A stretch of DNA of 7,959 bases from Actinomycetota bacterium (GTDB taxonomy: Bacteria > Actinomycetota > Thermoleophilia > Miltoncostaeales > Miltoncostaeaceae), in assembly GCA_947451735.1 (NCBI GenBank), contig CANGAY010000021.1, positions 1 through 7,959 on the forward strand. The letters run 5' to 3'. Shown one piece after another: positions 1 through 5,600 of this stretch. Both the position numbers and the translations under genes were made by a program. Under the pieces are notes generated by a model. That model was not told the DNA's origin and did not search any database. It saw nothing but the letters and a program-made list of their open reading frames with translations. Numbering within the stretch: position 1 is the stretch's first letter; every line of letters begins with the position of its first letter.

Positions 1-471
1 CACCTTCACGCCCAGCTGCTGCAGCAGCGCCACGTCGGGCGACCCGGTTGCCGGGAGGCCCAGCTTGCGCTGCAGAATGCGTACGCCGGCGCGGGTGTGT
101 GCGTCGAACCTGCCCGTGATGGGAATCTTGATGCCGCGTGCACGCAGGCGGTGCTGCAACTGGGTCACCTGCGCACTGCGGCTGCCGAAGGGCAGGGGCG
201 AGGTGGTTGCCGCGGTGGCGTCCGCAGGGGCCGTGACGGCGGCCGGAACGGGAGCCAGCGGAACCCCGCCGCTGCCCGTGGTGGGCTGCGATGCCTGGGT
301 ACCCGGAAGATCCGTGGGCGTCGGTGCCGCGATCACAGCGTCCCCGCCGATGAGGGCGAGAGACAGCGCAAGGGTGACCGCGATGGCGCGCGACTTCCGG
401 ATAAAGGGCTCCTGCTCGCTTACGGGGCGGCGTGCACTGGGTGTGTGAACACCCGAGGGTCCTTCGAGCAC
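1..471 (-). CDS. Secreted peptidoglycan-binding-domain protein (partial, C-terminus off window)
   Basis: The reading frame is open from the left edge back to an in-frame stop at 484-486. Read from position 402 it gives a basic N-terminus (IRKSR), a hydrophobic segment (AIAVTLALSLALIGG) and AAP, a typical Sec signal peptide. A Pro/Ala/Thr-rich linker follows (about residues 27-68), then a peptidoglycan-binding repeat of the PG_binding_1 type (about 69-134). The repeat shows the usual 'V..LQ..L...G......G.F...T...V...Q...GL...G' pattern, with VTQLQHRLRARG, TGRFDAHT and LQRKLGLPATG visible. It probably acts in the cell wall; any catalytic domain lies outside the window. There is no in-frame ATG. 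GTG at 471 is the only canonical start long enough, but it has no Shine-Dalgarno sequence and leaves about 23 polar residues before the signal peptide. ATC at 402 has AGGAG 6 nt upstream. The true gene may therefore be 1-402. Confidence 0.75.
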   Translation of the reverse strand, partial: MLEGPSGVHTPSARRPVSEQEPFIRKSRAIAVTLALSLALIGGDAVIAAPTPTDLPGTQASQPTTGSGGVPLAPVPAAVTAPADATAATTSPLPFGSRSAQVTQLQHRLRARGIKIPITGRFDAHTRAGVRILQRKLGLPATGSPDVALLQQLGVKV

Positions 472-480
472 GCGTCGGTG

Positions 481-509
481 ACCCTAGGGGCCGGTACGGA
501 CGCCCACAA
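481..509 (-). promoter_or_regulatory. Candidate promoter of the peptidoglycan-binding protein gene
   Basis: On the minus strand TTGTGG (509-504) is followed after exactly 17 nt by TAGGGT (486-481), a plausible -35/-10 pair with the TANNNT form of a -10 box. Transcription would start near 474. That makes a GTG start at 471 almost leaderless, while an ATC start at 402 would have a leader of about 70 nt with its own AGGAG. This is prediction by pattern only. Confidence 0.4.
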
Positions 510-576
510 CCCCAAAACGGGCGTCGGAACGACCTTTGGCGATCTCCATCACCCCATGCGCTAGGGGCGCGGAGTC

Positions 577-600
577 CAAAAAAGCCGCTCTGAGCAGCCG
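577..600 (-). terminator. Intrinsic terminator downstream of the LacI-family gene
   Basis: Read on the minus strand, GCTGCT CAG AGCGGC (598-584) forms a six-pair stem with one G-U pair and a 3-nt loop. It is directly followed by six T residues (583-578). This is a classic rho-independent terminator about 48 nt past the repressor's stop codon. It separates that gene from the peptidoglycan-binding protein gene on the same strand. Confidence 0.65.
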
Positions 601-647
601 TTCATCATTCGTTACATAATCCGCGGCAAATGGGGGGTACTCCCCAC

Positions 648-1619
648 CTAAATGCGGGTATGCGCGGGCGGCGGCGCGGTGGTGCCCCGGACCACGAGCG
701 GTGCGGGCAGGGGCGTGAGGGGCGGCGGCGGGTCGCCGGCAATGCGCGCCAGCAGCGCGCGTCCGGCCAACTCACCCATGGGGCGGTAGGGCACGAGGGC
801 GGTGGTCAGTCCCCGGGCGTCTGACCCCGGGAGATCATCGAGCCCCGCGATCGACACGTCGTCAGGTACCCGTAGGCCCATCTGCAGCGCTGCGTCCAGG
901 GCACCCAGCGCAAGCGGGTCGGAGAGCGCCATGATGGCCGTGGGGCGCGGGGTCGCGCTGAGCGCCTGTCGGGCGGCCACCTCGCCGTGCGCGCCGGTGG
1001 GCCACGGGGTGCCGGTGGTGCGGTACACGGCGATGGGACCCATGCCCTGCAGCGCCTCTGCGGCCGCCTCGAGGCGGTCGTCCTCGCCCGGTCCCGCGAT
1101 GACGGCGATGTGCCGGTGTCCCAGATCGCGCAGCAGGCGGGCGAGCCCCTGCACGGCCGATGCGGCATCGGTGTGCACGGACGGGGCGTCGTGGGCCACG
1201 GTGTCGACCAGCACGATGGGCCCGCGAACGCCGGTGTCGGGTGCGTTGCGCAGGAACACGCGCCCGTCAACCGCGTGCTCGCCGTCGCGTCCCGCGAGTA
1301 CCAGTGACAGGCCGGCGCGATCGCACACCGCCAGGAGCCCCTGCGCCACCAGCGACGCCCCGGGGTCAGCGATGAGGGGTTGCGCGTCACGCGGGGCCAC
1401 CAGCGCCACCATGCCCGTGCGGCCCAGGGCGAGGGTTCGCGCGCCGGGGTTGGGCCCCGCGTAGTCGAGCGCATCGGCAGCCGCCAGCACCCGCTCCCGG
1501 GTGGGCTCGGCCACCTTGTCGGGGTTGCTGAAGGTGTTCGAGGCGGTCCACACGGACACGCCCGCACTCTCCGCGACATCGCGCAGGGTGGCGCGCCGCT
1601 GCTTAGTCACGCAGGGCAC
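648..1619 (-). CDS. LacI-family transcriptional repressor
   Basis: The N-terminus is a LacI-type helix-turn-helix and hinge: ATLRDVAESAGVSVWTASNTF (about residues 9-30), then RERVLAAADALDYAGPNPGARTL. The SN in place of the usual SR, and the YAGP.P.AR.L hinge, match a subfamily I associate with actinobacteria. The rest is a periplasmic-binding-protein-like effector domain, with MVALVAP, HRHIAVIAGP, TAIMALSDPLALGAL and PDDVSIAGLDDLP in family order. The ligand cannot be read from the sequence. Length (320-323 residues) is normal. Two GTG starts are possible. GTG at 1619 gives 323 residues. GTG at 1610 gives 320, has AGGTG 6 nt upstream, and begins VTKQRRATL, the usual LacI start, so I prefer it. 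The gene is divergent from the decarboxylase-like gene, and the spacer holds two operator-like repeats. Repression of both genes is inferred. Confidence 0.92.
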   Translation of the reverse strand: MPCVTKQRRATLRDVAESAGVSVWTASNTFSNPDKVAEPTRERVLAAADALDYAGPNPGARTLALGRTGMVALVAPRDAQPLIADPGASLVAQGLLAVCDRAGLSLVLAGRDGEHAVDGRVFLRNAPDTGVRGPIVLVDTVAHDAPSVHTDAASAVQGLARLLRDLGHRHIAVIAGPGEDDRLEAAAEALQGMGPIAVYRTTGTPWPTGAHGEVAARQALSATPRPTAIMALSDPLALGALDAALQMGLRVPDDVSIAGLDDLPGSDARGLTTALVPYRPMGELAGRALLARIAGDPPPPLTPLPAPLVVRGTTAPPPAHTRI

Positions 1620-1632
1620 CTAACCTGTTAGG
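1619..1632. promoter_or_regulatory. Operator-like dyad, copy 1
   Basis: CCTAA CCTG TTAGG is a perfect dyad with 5-bp arms. It contains the 13-mer CTAACCTGTTAGG (1620-1632), which recurs with two changes at 1643-1655. It overlaps the first GTG and the Shine-Dalgarno region of the LacI-family gene, so a bound protein would block its expression. Assignment to this repressor is inferred from position. Confidence 0.55.
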
Positions 1633-1642
1633 TTGATCATGG

Positions 1643-1655
1643 CTAACCACTTAGG
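1643..1655. promoter_or_regulatory. Operator-like dyad, copy 2
   Basis: CTAACCACTTAGG matches copy 1 at 11 of 13 positions. It keeps the CTAA...TTAG dyad but lacks the fifth outer pair. The two copies are 23 bp apart start to start, roughly two helical turns, so two dimers could sit on one face of the DNA. It ends 14 bp before the Shine-Dalgarno sequence of the decarboxylase-like gene. Confidence 0.55.
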
Positions 1656-1679
1656 CACCAATCTATCCGAGGAGTCGCT

Positions 1680-2354
1680 ATGTCGGGTCTCTACGCCCCG
1701 CAGATGGTCATTCGCAGCCGGATGCTCTACTTCACATGGGTTCCGGAAGACGTGGACGCCGTTCGCGCGCTCGTCCCCGCAGAGCTTGAGCTCTCGGACA
1801 ACGCGCAGTGCTTCATCAATCAGTACGTCGTCGACTCCGCCGACGACGCCTCGGGCTTCGAGCCCTACTCGCTCACCTACGCGGGTCTCGATGTGAAGGG
1901 GCACGACTCGCCCCAGGGCATCCCGGGTCGCTGGTGGACCCACTACATCAACTCGAACGCCGACATGACCGCCTACGCGGCCGAGCGCGGCGTGCCCGCG
2001 GTTGCCGGCGGCGAGACGATCCTCGAGATCTCCGGCGGTGTGCTGACCGCCACCACCAAGCAGGACGGCACGGAGCTCATCCGCACCACGGCCACGGTGT
2101 CTGACGACATCGCCGTGGTGGGCCGGGGGCAGCTGAGCTACCTCACCAAGGTGGATGGCCAGCTCATCAACGGCCTGTACCCGTTCGTGGCCTCCATGGC
2201 CGACGGCTGGCAGGTGACGGGCATGGAGTTCCTCGATCCGTCGCACCCGATCTCCGCGCTGCGCCCGGCGAGCCCGCTCGAGGTGACGTGGGGCTTCTAC
2301 TCGCCCGACGCGGCGTTCTGTTACCCCGGCGGCGAGGGCCCCGTCTCGGCCTAG
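1680..2354 (+). CDS. Acetoacetate decarboxylase-like protein without the Schiff-base lysine
   Basis: The protein has 224 residues and starts at an ATG with AGGAG (1670-1674) 5 nt upstream. Its layout follows the acetoacetate decarboxylase superfamily: an early strand, 'W.PEDVDAVRALVPAELEL' (20-38), a central segment WWTHYINSNADMTAYAAERGVP (85-106), then strands ILEISGGVLTATTKQDGTELIRTTATV (114-140). In true decarboxylases the segment matching GVPAVAG (104-110) reads like G(F/I)PKK and carries the lysine that forms the imine with substrate. Here no lysine is present there. The fold assignment is from pattern recognition and moderately sure. Decarboxylase activity looks unlikely, and a related small-molecule enzyme or binding protein is possible. 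No signal peptide or membrane helix is seen. It is probably controlled by the divergent LacI-family repressor. Confidence 0.75.
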   Translation: MSGLYAPQMVIRSRMLYFTWVPEDVDAVRALVPAELELSDNAQCFINQYVVDSADDASGFEPYSLTYAGLDVKGHDSPQGIPGRWWTHYINSNADMTAYAAERGVPAVAGGETILEISGGVLTATTKQDGTELIRTTATVSDDIAVVGRGQLSYLTKVDGQLINGLYPFVASMADGWQVTGMEFLDPSHPISALRPASPLEVTWGFYSPDAAFCYPGGEGPVSA

Positions 2355-2369
2355 TTCTCTCGCGCGTCT

Positions 2370-2412
2370 CGTGGCCATGCCGCGGCGGCACCTCGCCGCC
2401 GGTATGGCCACG
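2370..2412. terminator. Strong hairpin between convergent genes, candidate bidirectional terminator
   Basis: CGTGGCCAT (2370-2378) is perfectly complementary to ATGGCCACG (2404-2412). The interior (GCCG... against ...CGGT, then GGCG against CGCC) can extend the stem, with small bulges. It lies 15 nt after the decarboxylase-like stop codon and 9 nt after the dnaB stop codon. There is no T run on either side, so termination is inferred from structure and position only. Confidence 0.5.
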
Positions 2413-2421
2413 TGGGCCGGT

Positions 2422-3819
2422 CTAGCGCTCGTGGTCCTTTGCCAGGCTGGCGAACTTGGCGTAGGTGCCCATGAACGCCAGCTTCACGCGGTCGGTGGGG
2501 CCATTACGGTGCTTGGCCACGTTCACCTCGGCGATGCCCTTGCTCTCGCTGTCGGGCTCGTAGTAGTCGTCGCGGTAGATCAACAGCACCATGTCGGCGT
2601 CCTGCTCGATGGCGCCCGACTCACGCAGGTCGGACAGCATGGGGCGCTTGTCGTTTCGGGCGTCGGGCGACCGGTTGAGCTGCGACACCACGATGATGGG
2701 CACCTCGAGGTCGCGGGCCATCATCTTGAGGCCACGCGAGATGGACGACAGCTCCTGCACGCGGTTCTCGTCGCGGCGACGCAGGTTGGGGGCGCCCTCC
2801 ATCAGCTGGATGTAGTCCACCACGATGAGCCCCAGGCCGTGGCGGGCCTTCAGGCGCCGGGCCTTGGTGCGCATCTCGGCGACCGTCATGCCCTCGGAGT
2901 CGTCGATGAAGATGGGCGCCTTGCTCAGGCGGTCGGCGGCCTGGCTCACACGCGGCCAGTCGTCGGGCGACAGGCGGCCGCTGCGCATGCGCGAGGCGTC
3001 CACCATTGCCACCGAGCACAGCATGCGCTGGGTCAGTTCCTCGCCGCTCATCTCCAGGCTGAACACGGCCACCGTCTGGTCCTCCGTGAGCGCCACGCTC
3101 TCGGCGATGCACAGGGCCAGGGCCGTCTTGCCCATCGAAGGGCGGGCCGCCACCACGATGATGTTGCCCGACCGGAATCCGCCGGTGAGCTTGTCGAGGT
3201 CCTCGAAGCCCGTGGGCAGGCCCGTGACCTCGTTGCCCTGGTCGCTCGCGGCCACCAGACGCTCCATCGAGCGCATCACCAGATCGCTGGTGCCCACGAA
3301 GTCGCCGCGCGTGCGCTTCTGCGACAGGCCGTACACCAGGTCTTCTGCCTGCTGCACCATCTGGTGGGTCTCACCCTCGCGCTCGGCGACGATGGTCTCG
3401 ATCTCCTGCCCGATCTGCAGCAGCCGCCGCTGCGTGGCGGCGTCGCGCAGGATCTCGGCGTACGTGCGGTACGACGCCGCGATGTAGGGGGTGCTCATGA
3501 GGTCGAGCACGGCATCGCGGCCGCCAGCGATGTCGAGGTCGCCCGACTTCATGAGCTGCTCGATCACGGTGATCGGCTCGATGGGCTCGCCGATCTGGAA
3601 CAGATCGCTGATCGCCTGGAAGATGCGCCGGTGGCCCTCGCGGTAGAAGTCCTCGAAGGTGACGATGGCCATGGCCTCGGCCACATTGCCCGGTGCATCA
3701 ATGAGGGAGGCCAGCAGCAACTGCTCGGCCTCGTTGTTCTGCGGCGGGGGGATGTGCCCACCGGCGATCGCCGGCTGGTTGCCCCCAGATGGGATCAGTG
3801 CTCCGGTGTCGGAGCTCAC
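2422..3819 (-). CDS. dnaB: Replicative DNA helicase DnaB
   Basis: The hexameric helicase that unwinds DNA at the replication fork. It has 465 residues, the standard length, and no intein. The N-terminal DnaB domain starts at PPPQNNEAEQLLLASLI (24-40). The RecA-like domain has Walker A ARPSMGKT (225-232), the SLEM motif with catalytic Glu256, Walker B LIVVDYIQLM (331-340, Asp335), the sensor-like VSQLNR (378-383) and an arginine-finger region KHRNGPT (436-442, Arg438). It starts at GTG, with only a weak AGG upstream overlapping the rplI stop codon; 6 nt separate the two genes. It is the last gene of the ribosomal-protein/ssb operon and should be co-transcribed with it. Confidence 0.98.
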   Translation of the reverse strand: MSSDTGALIPSGGNQPAIAGGHIPPPQNNEAEQLLLASLIDAPGNVAEAMAIVTFEDFYREGHRRIFQAISDLFQIGEPIEPITVIEQLMKSGDLDIAGGRDAVLDLMSTPYIAASYRTYAEILRDAATQRRLLQIGQEIETIVAEREGETHQMVQQAEDLVYGLSQKRTRGDFVGTSDLVMRSMERLVAASDQGNEVTGLPTGFEDLDKLTGGFRSGNIIVVAARPSMGKTALALCIAESVALTEDQTVAVFSLEMSGEELTQRMLCSVAMVDASRMRSGRLSPDDWPRVSQAADRLSKAPIFIDDSEGMTVAEMRTKARRLKARHGLGLIVVDYIQLMEGAPNLRRRDENRVQELSSISRGLKMMARDLEVPIIVVSQLNRSPDARNDKRPMLSDLRESGAIEQDADMVLLIYRDDYYEPDSESKGIAEVNVAKHRNGPTDRVKLAFMGTYAKFASLAKDHER

Positions 3820-3825
3820 TGCGGC

Positions 3826-4281
3826 CTACTCGTCGCCGAGCGGCGAGACGATCGTCTTCACCTCGGTGATACCGGCGTCACCCATGTCCACGGGCACCGT
3901 GTAGGTACCGGCGGCGCGGATGGGCGGGTCCACCGTGATGTGGCGCTTGTCGATGCGCACGCCGCGGGCCTCGAAGATGGCGTCGGCCACGTCGCTCGAC
4001 GTGATGGAGCCGAACAGGCGGCCATCGCCACCGGCCTTGGCCTTGAGGGTGAGCACGGTGCGGCCGAGAAGCTCGGCCGTCTCGCGGGCCTCCTCAGCGG
4101 CCTTCGCGCGGGCAGCGGCACGCTGCTCGGCGGTGCGCTGCACCTCGGCGATCTTGGCCGGGGTGGCAACCTCGGCCAGCTTGCGCGGCTCGAGGTAGTT
4201 GCGCATGTAGCCGCGGGCAACGTTGACCACGTTGCCGGCCTCGCCGAGGCCGCGGATGTCTTCGAGAAGGATCGCCTGCAT
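3826..4281 (-). CDS. rplI: 50S ribosomal protein L9
   Basis: The protein has 151 residues, the normal length for L9, which binds 23S rRNA at the base of the L1 stalk. The N-terminal signature MQAILLEDIRGLGEAGNVV followed by GYMRNYLEPRKLAEVAT is diagnostic. A long Ala/Glu/Arg-rich connecting helix follows (about 43-73), then the C-terminal domain with GRLFGSITSSDVADAI (87-102). It starts at ATG with AGGA 7 nt upstream, overlapping the ssb stop codon. Only 9 nt separate it from ssb, so no rpsR gene lies between them. Confidence 0.97.
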   Translation of the reverse strand: MQAILLEDIRGLGEAGNVVNVARGYMRNYLEPRKLAEVATPAKIAEVQRTAEQRAAARAKAAEEARETAELLGRTVLTLKAKAGGDGRLFGSITSSDVADAIFEARGVRIDKRHITVDPPIRAAGTYTVPVDMGDAGITEVKTIVSPLGDE

Positions 4282-4290
4282 CGTGTCTTC

Positions 4291-4767
4291 CTAGAACGGG
4301 ATGTCGTCGTCCCCGGCGGGCGCCGGGGCGGGTGAGGAAAGGTCGCTGGTGTCAACCGGGAGGTCGCCACCGGGAGTGGATGGGGCCTGCTGGGCGGACC
4401 AGCCGCCGCCATTGCCGCCACCGTCGCCGTCGCCGCGGTTGTCGAGGAAGAAGACGTCGTTGGCGACGACCTCCACGCTCTGACGCTTGCCGCCCTCCTT
4501 GGCCTCCCACTCGCGCCACTGCAGGCGGCCGTCAATGCCCACGCGACGGCCCTTGCTGAGGTAGTTGGAGACCGTCTCGGCCTGGCGGCCGAACACGGTG
4601 ACGTCGAAGAAGTTGGGCTTGTCGGTCCACTGGCCGTCGTCGCCGCGGCCGCGGCTGTTCACCGCGATGCGCAGCGAGGCGATGGCATCGCCGCTGGGGA
4701 GGTGCCGCATCTCGGGGTCGCGGGTGAGGCGACCGACGAGGGTGACGCGGTTGAGGTCAGCAGCCAC
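4291..4767 (-). CDS. ssb: Single-stranded DNA-binding protein SSB
   Basis: The protein has 158 residues and protects single-stranded DNA during replication and repair. The OB-fold spans about residues 1-109 and shows LNRVTLVGRLTRDPEMRHLPSG, WTDKPNFFDVTVFGRQAE, YLSKGRRVGIDGRLQWREWE and VVANDVFFLD in family order. A Gly/Pro-rich disordered linker follows (110-150), ending in the acidic tip DDDIPF, which binds partner proteins. It starts at GTG with AGGAG (4778-4774) 6 nt upstream, overlapping the rpsF stop codon. This fits the classic S6-SSB-S18-L9 operon, but with S18 missing. Confidence 0.98.
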   Translation of the reverse strand: MAADLNRVTLVGRLTRDPEMRHLPSGDAIASLRIAVNSRGRGDDGQWTDKPNFFDVTVFGRQAETVSNYLSKGRRVGIDGRLQWREWEAKEGGKRQSVEVVANDVFFLDNRGDGDGGGNGGGWSAQQAPSTPGGDLPVDTSDLSSPAPAPAGDDDIPF

Positions 4768-4776
4768 GTGAGGCTC

Positions 4777-5196
4777 CTAGCGGTCGCGGCGACGGCCGCC
4801 GCCACCACCGCCGCCACGACCACCGCGGCCGCCACGGGGGCGCTCCTCGGCGGGACGGTCGTCAACGGGAAGCGGAACGCCGTTGGCCTTCACGTGCTCA
4901 AGCTCGCTCTCCGACAGGCGGAAGGGCATGGCGCGCAGCACCACGTCCTTGCTGATGCCGAGCACGCGGGTGACCTCGTCGATTGCCGCAGGCGATGCCT
5001 CGGCGGTGACGATGACGAACACGCCGTCGGCGTGCTTGCGCACCGGGTAGGCGATGGGACGGCGACCCCAATCGGCAATGTCGGTGACGGTGCCACCGGC
5101 CTCCTCGACGAGGGTGCGCACGCGGGAGGTGATCTCCGCCTGTGCTTCCTGATCCGCGTCGGGATTGAGGATCATCATGATCTGGTACGGGTGAAT
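4777..5196 (-). CDS. rpsF: 30S ribosomal protein S6 with Arg/Gly-rich tail and apparent ATT start
   Basis: S6 binds the central domain of 16S rRNA together with S18. The first strand HPYQIMMILNPDA is followed by VRTLVEEAGGTVTDIADWG, RRPIAYPVRKHADGVFVIV and LGISKDVVLRAMPFRL, in the family order. I place the start at ATT (5196-5194): it gives I/M-H-P-Y-Q-I, matching the usual S6 N-terminus, and GGAGG (5208-5204) lies 7 nt upstream. The next ATG (5178) would remove the first strand. In-frame codons upstream of 5290 lie outside the predicted transcript, and GTG at 5241 has no ribosome site. The protein is then 139 residues, long for S6 because of a tail from about residue 110 ending in RGGRGG, a run of Gly, and RRRDR. 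A standard gene finder may instead extend it to 5241 or 5397. Confidence 0.93.
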   Translation of the reverse strand: MHPYQIMMILNPDADQEAQAEITSRVRTLVEEAGGTVTDIADWGRRPIAYPVRKHADGVFVIVTAEASPAAIDEVTRVLGISKDVVLRAMPFRLSESELEHVKANGVPLPVDDRPAEERPRGGRGGRGGGGGGGRRRDR

Positions 5197-5203
5197 CGCC
5201 GGG

Positions 5204-5208
5204 CCTCC
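5204..5208 (-). promoter_or_regulatory. Ribosome binding site of rpsF that decides its start
   Basis: GGAGG on the minus strand lies exactly 7 nt upstream of ATT at 5196-5194. It is about 25 nt from the first downstream ATG (5178), too far to serve it. It is the strongest Shine-Dalgarno sequence in the leader, and it supports initiation at ATT. Confidence 0.6.
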
Positions 5209-5230
5209 GGGCTGGTGCTTATCGGAAATC

Positions 5231-5274
5231 CCCGCGCGCACAGACGGTGCGAAGTGAACGCACCCGGTCGCGGG
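5231..5274 (-). ncRNA. Candidate S6:S18 autoregulatory leader element
   Basis: In the rpsF leader (minus strand) an outer stem CCCGCG (5274-5269) pairs with CGCGGG (5236-5231). An inner hairpin GGTGCG (5264-5259) pairs with CGCACC (5251-5246) around a 7-nt loop. The 5' side of the internal loop is ACCG (5268-5265), and the 3' side also begins next to a CCG (5247-5245). The published S6:S18 complex-binding motif is a CCG in a bulge flanked by a stem and a hairpin, in leaders of S6/S18 operons. Position and architecture fit; exact identity needs a covariance search. Confidence 0.5.
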
Positions 5275-5284
5275 CAGGCGGGAG

Positions 5285-5312
5285 ACTATACCAGCGTGCA
5301 TTGGCCGATCAG
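5285..5312 (-). promoter_or_regulatory. Promoter of the rpsF-ssb-rplI-dnaB operon
   Basis: The minus strand carries a near-consensus -10 box TATAGT (5290-5285). A weak -35 CTGATC (5312-5307) lies 16 nt further upstream. Transcription would begin near 5278, giving an rpsF leader of about 80 nt. This rules out the in-frame ATG codons at 5301 and 5397 as rpsF starts on this transcript. Confidence 0.55.
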
Positions 5313-5319
5313 CGCCATG

Positions 5320-5337
5320 CGTGCGGTATCGCGCACG
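5320..5337. repeat. Dyad in the rpsF / small-protein divergent intergenic region
   Basis: CGTGCG GTATCG CGCACG has perfect 6-bp arms and a 6-nt spacer. It lies just upstream of the predicted rpsF -35 box and about 50 bp before the plus-strand small gene. It could be a regulator site or simply a GC-rich chance palindrome. Confidence 0.3.
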
Positions 5338-5371
5338 GGAGTGTGCCGCATGTGACGCCCGGGGCCGTCCG

Positions 5372-5384
5372 TAGCATCGCCGCC
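5372..5384 (+). promoter_or_regulatory. Leaderless-type -10 box for the small membrane protein
   Basis: TAGCAT (5372-5377) fits TANNNT and is followed by 7 nt (CGCCGCC) and then the ATG. This spacing would put the transcription start at or next to the start codon. GGGCCGT shortly upstream, and AGCATCGCC itself, recur before the next gene. Confidence 0.4.
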
Positions 5385-5591
5385 ATGGCCCGGGCATTCA
5401 TCTCACTGGCATCCGTCACCGCCGCGGCAGCGGCGGGCGCGGCCCTCGTGCGGGCGCGGCGCAGCGACGAAGCCCCTGCACAGCAGCAGGTTCCAGACCC
5501 AGCGGCCGATCCGGTGCGTGCGCTCGATGCTGCGCGCGACCGCCTGCGGGCGCAGGTTCCCCGGCGCCCCGCGGTTACCGACGCGGCCTGA
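5385..5591 (+). CDS. Small membrane-anchored hypothetical protein
   Basis: A 68-residue protein of unknown function. Residues 4-22 (AFISLASVTAAAAAGAALV) form one hydrophobic helix followed by RARR, suggesting an N-terminal anchor with the remainder in the cytoplasm. A Pro/Gln/Ala-rich spacer is followed by a short charged amphipathic helix (DPVRALDAARDRLRAQ, 42-57). The frame stays open upstream to 5247, but ATG 5385 is preferred because TAGCAT sits 7 nt before it, as expected of a leaderless transcript. The next gene shows the same spacing. There is no Shine-Dalgarno sequence. The stop codon is 22 nt before the phosphatase gene. No homologue is recognised; coding status is probable, not certain. 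Confidence 0.55.
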   Translation: MARAFISLASVTAAAAAGAALVRARRSDEAPAQQQVPDPAADPVRALDAARDRLRAQVPRRPAVTDAA

Positions 5592-5600
5592 GGGCCGTGC

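Noticed and set aside
631..646. TGGGG...CCCCA dyad right after the LacI-family stop codon
   Set aside because: The stem is only 5 bp with no T run; the hairpin at 584-598 followed by six T residues is a much better terminator.
648..1631. Plus-strand open frames opposite the LacI-family gene (802-1464, 987-1307, 1380-1631)
   Set aside because: They are shadows in Ser/Arg/Ala-rich or Gly/His-rich composition, without motifs.
1620..2411. Minus-strand open frame of 263 codons opposite the decarboxylase-like gene
   Set aside because: It has low-complexity Arg/Gly/Val/His composition and no recognisable motif, and the plus-strand gene has a good ribosome site and family pattern.
2371..4335. Plus-strand open frame of 654 codons opposite dnaB and rplI
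   Set aside because: It is antisense to two unmistakable genes, rich in His, Gly, Leu and Arg without any domain pattern, and typical of GC-rich shadow frames.
5197..5397. N-terminal extension of S6 back to an ATG at 5397
   Set aside because: It is upstream of the TATAGT promoter box, unlike any S6, and a strong GGAGG lies inside it just before the conserved N-terminus.
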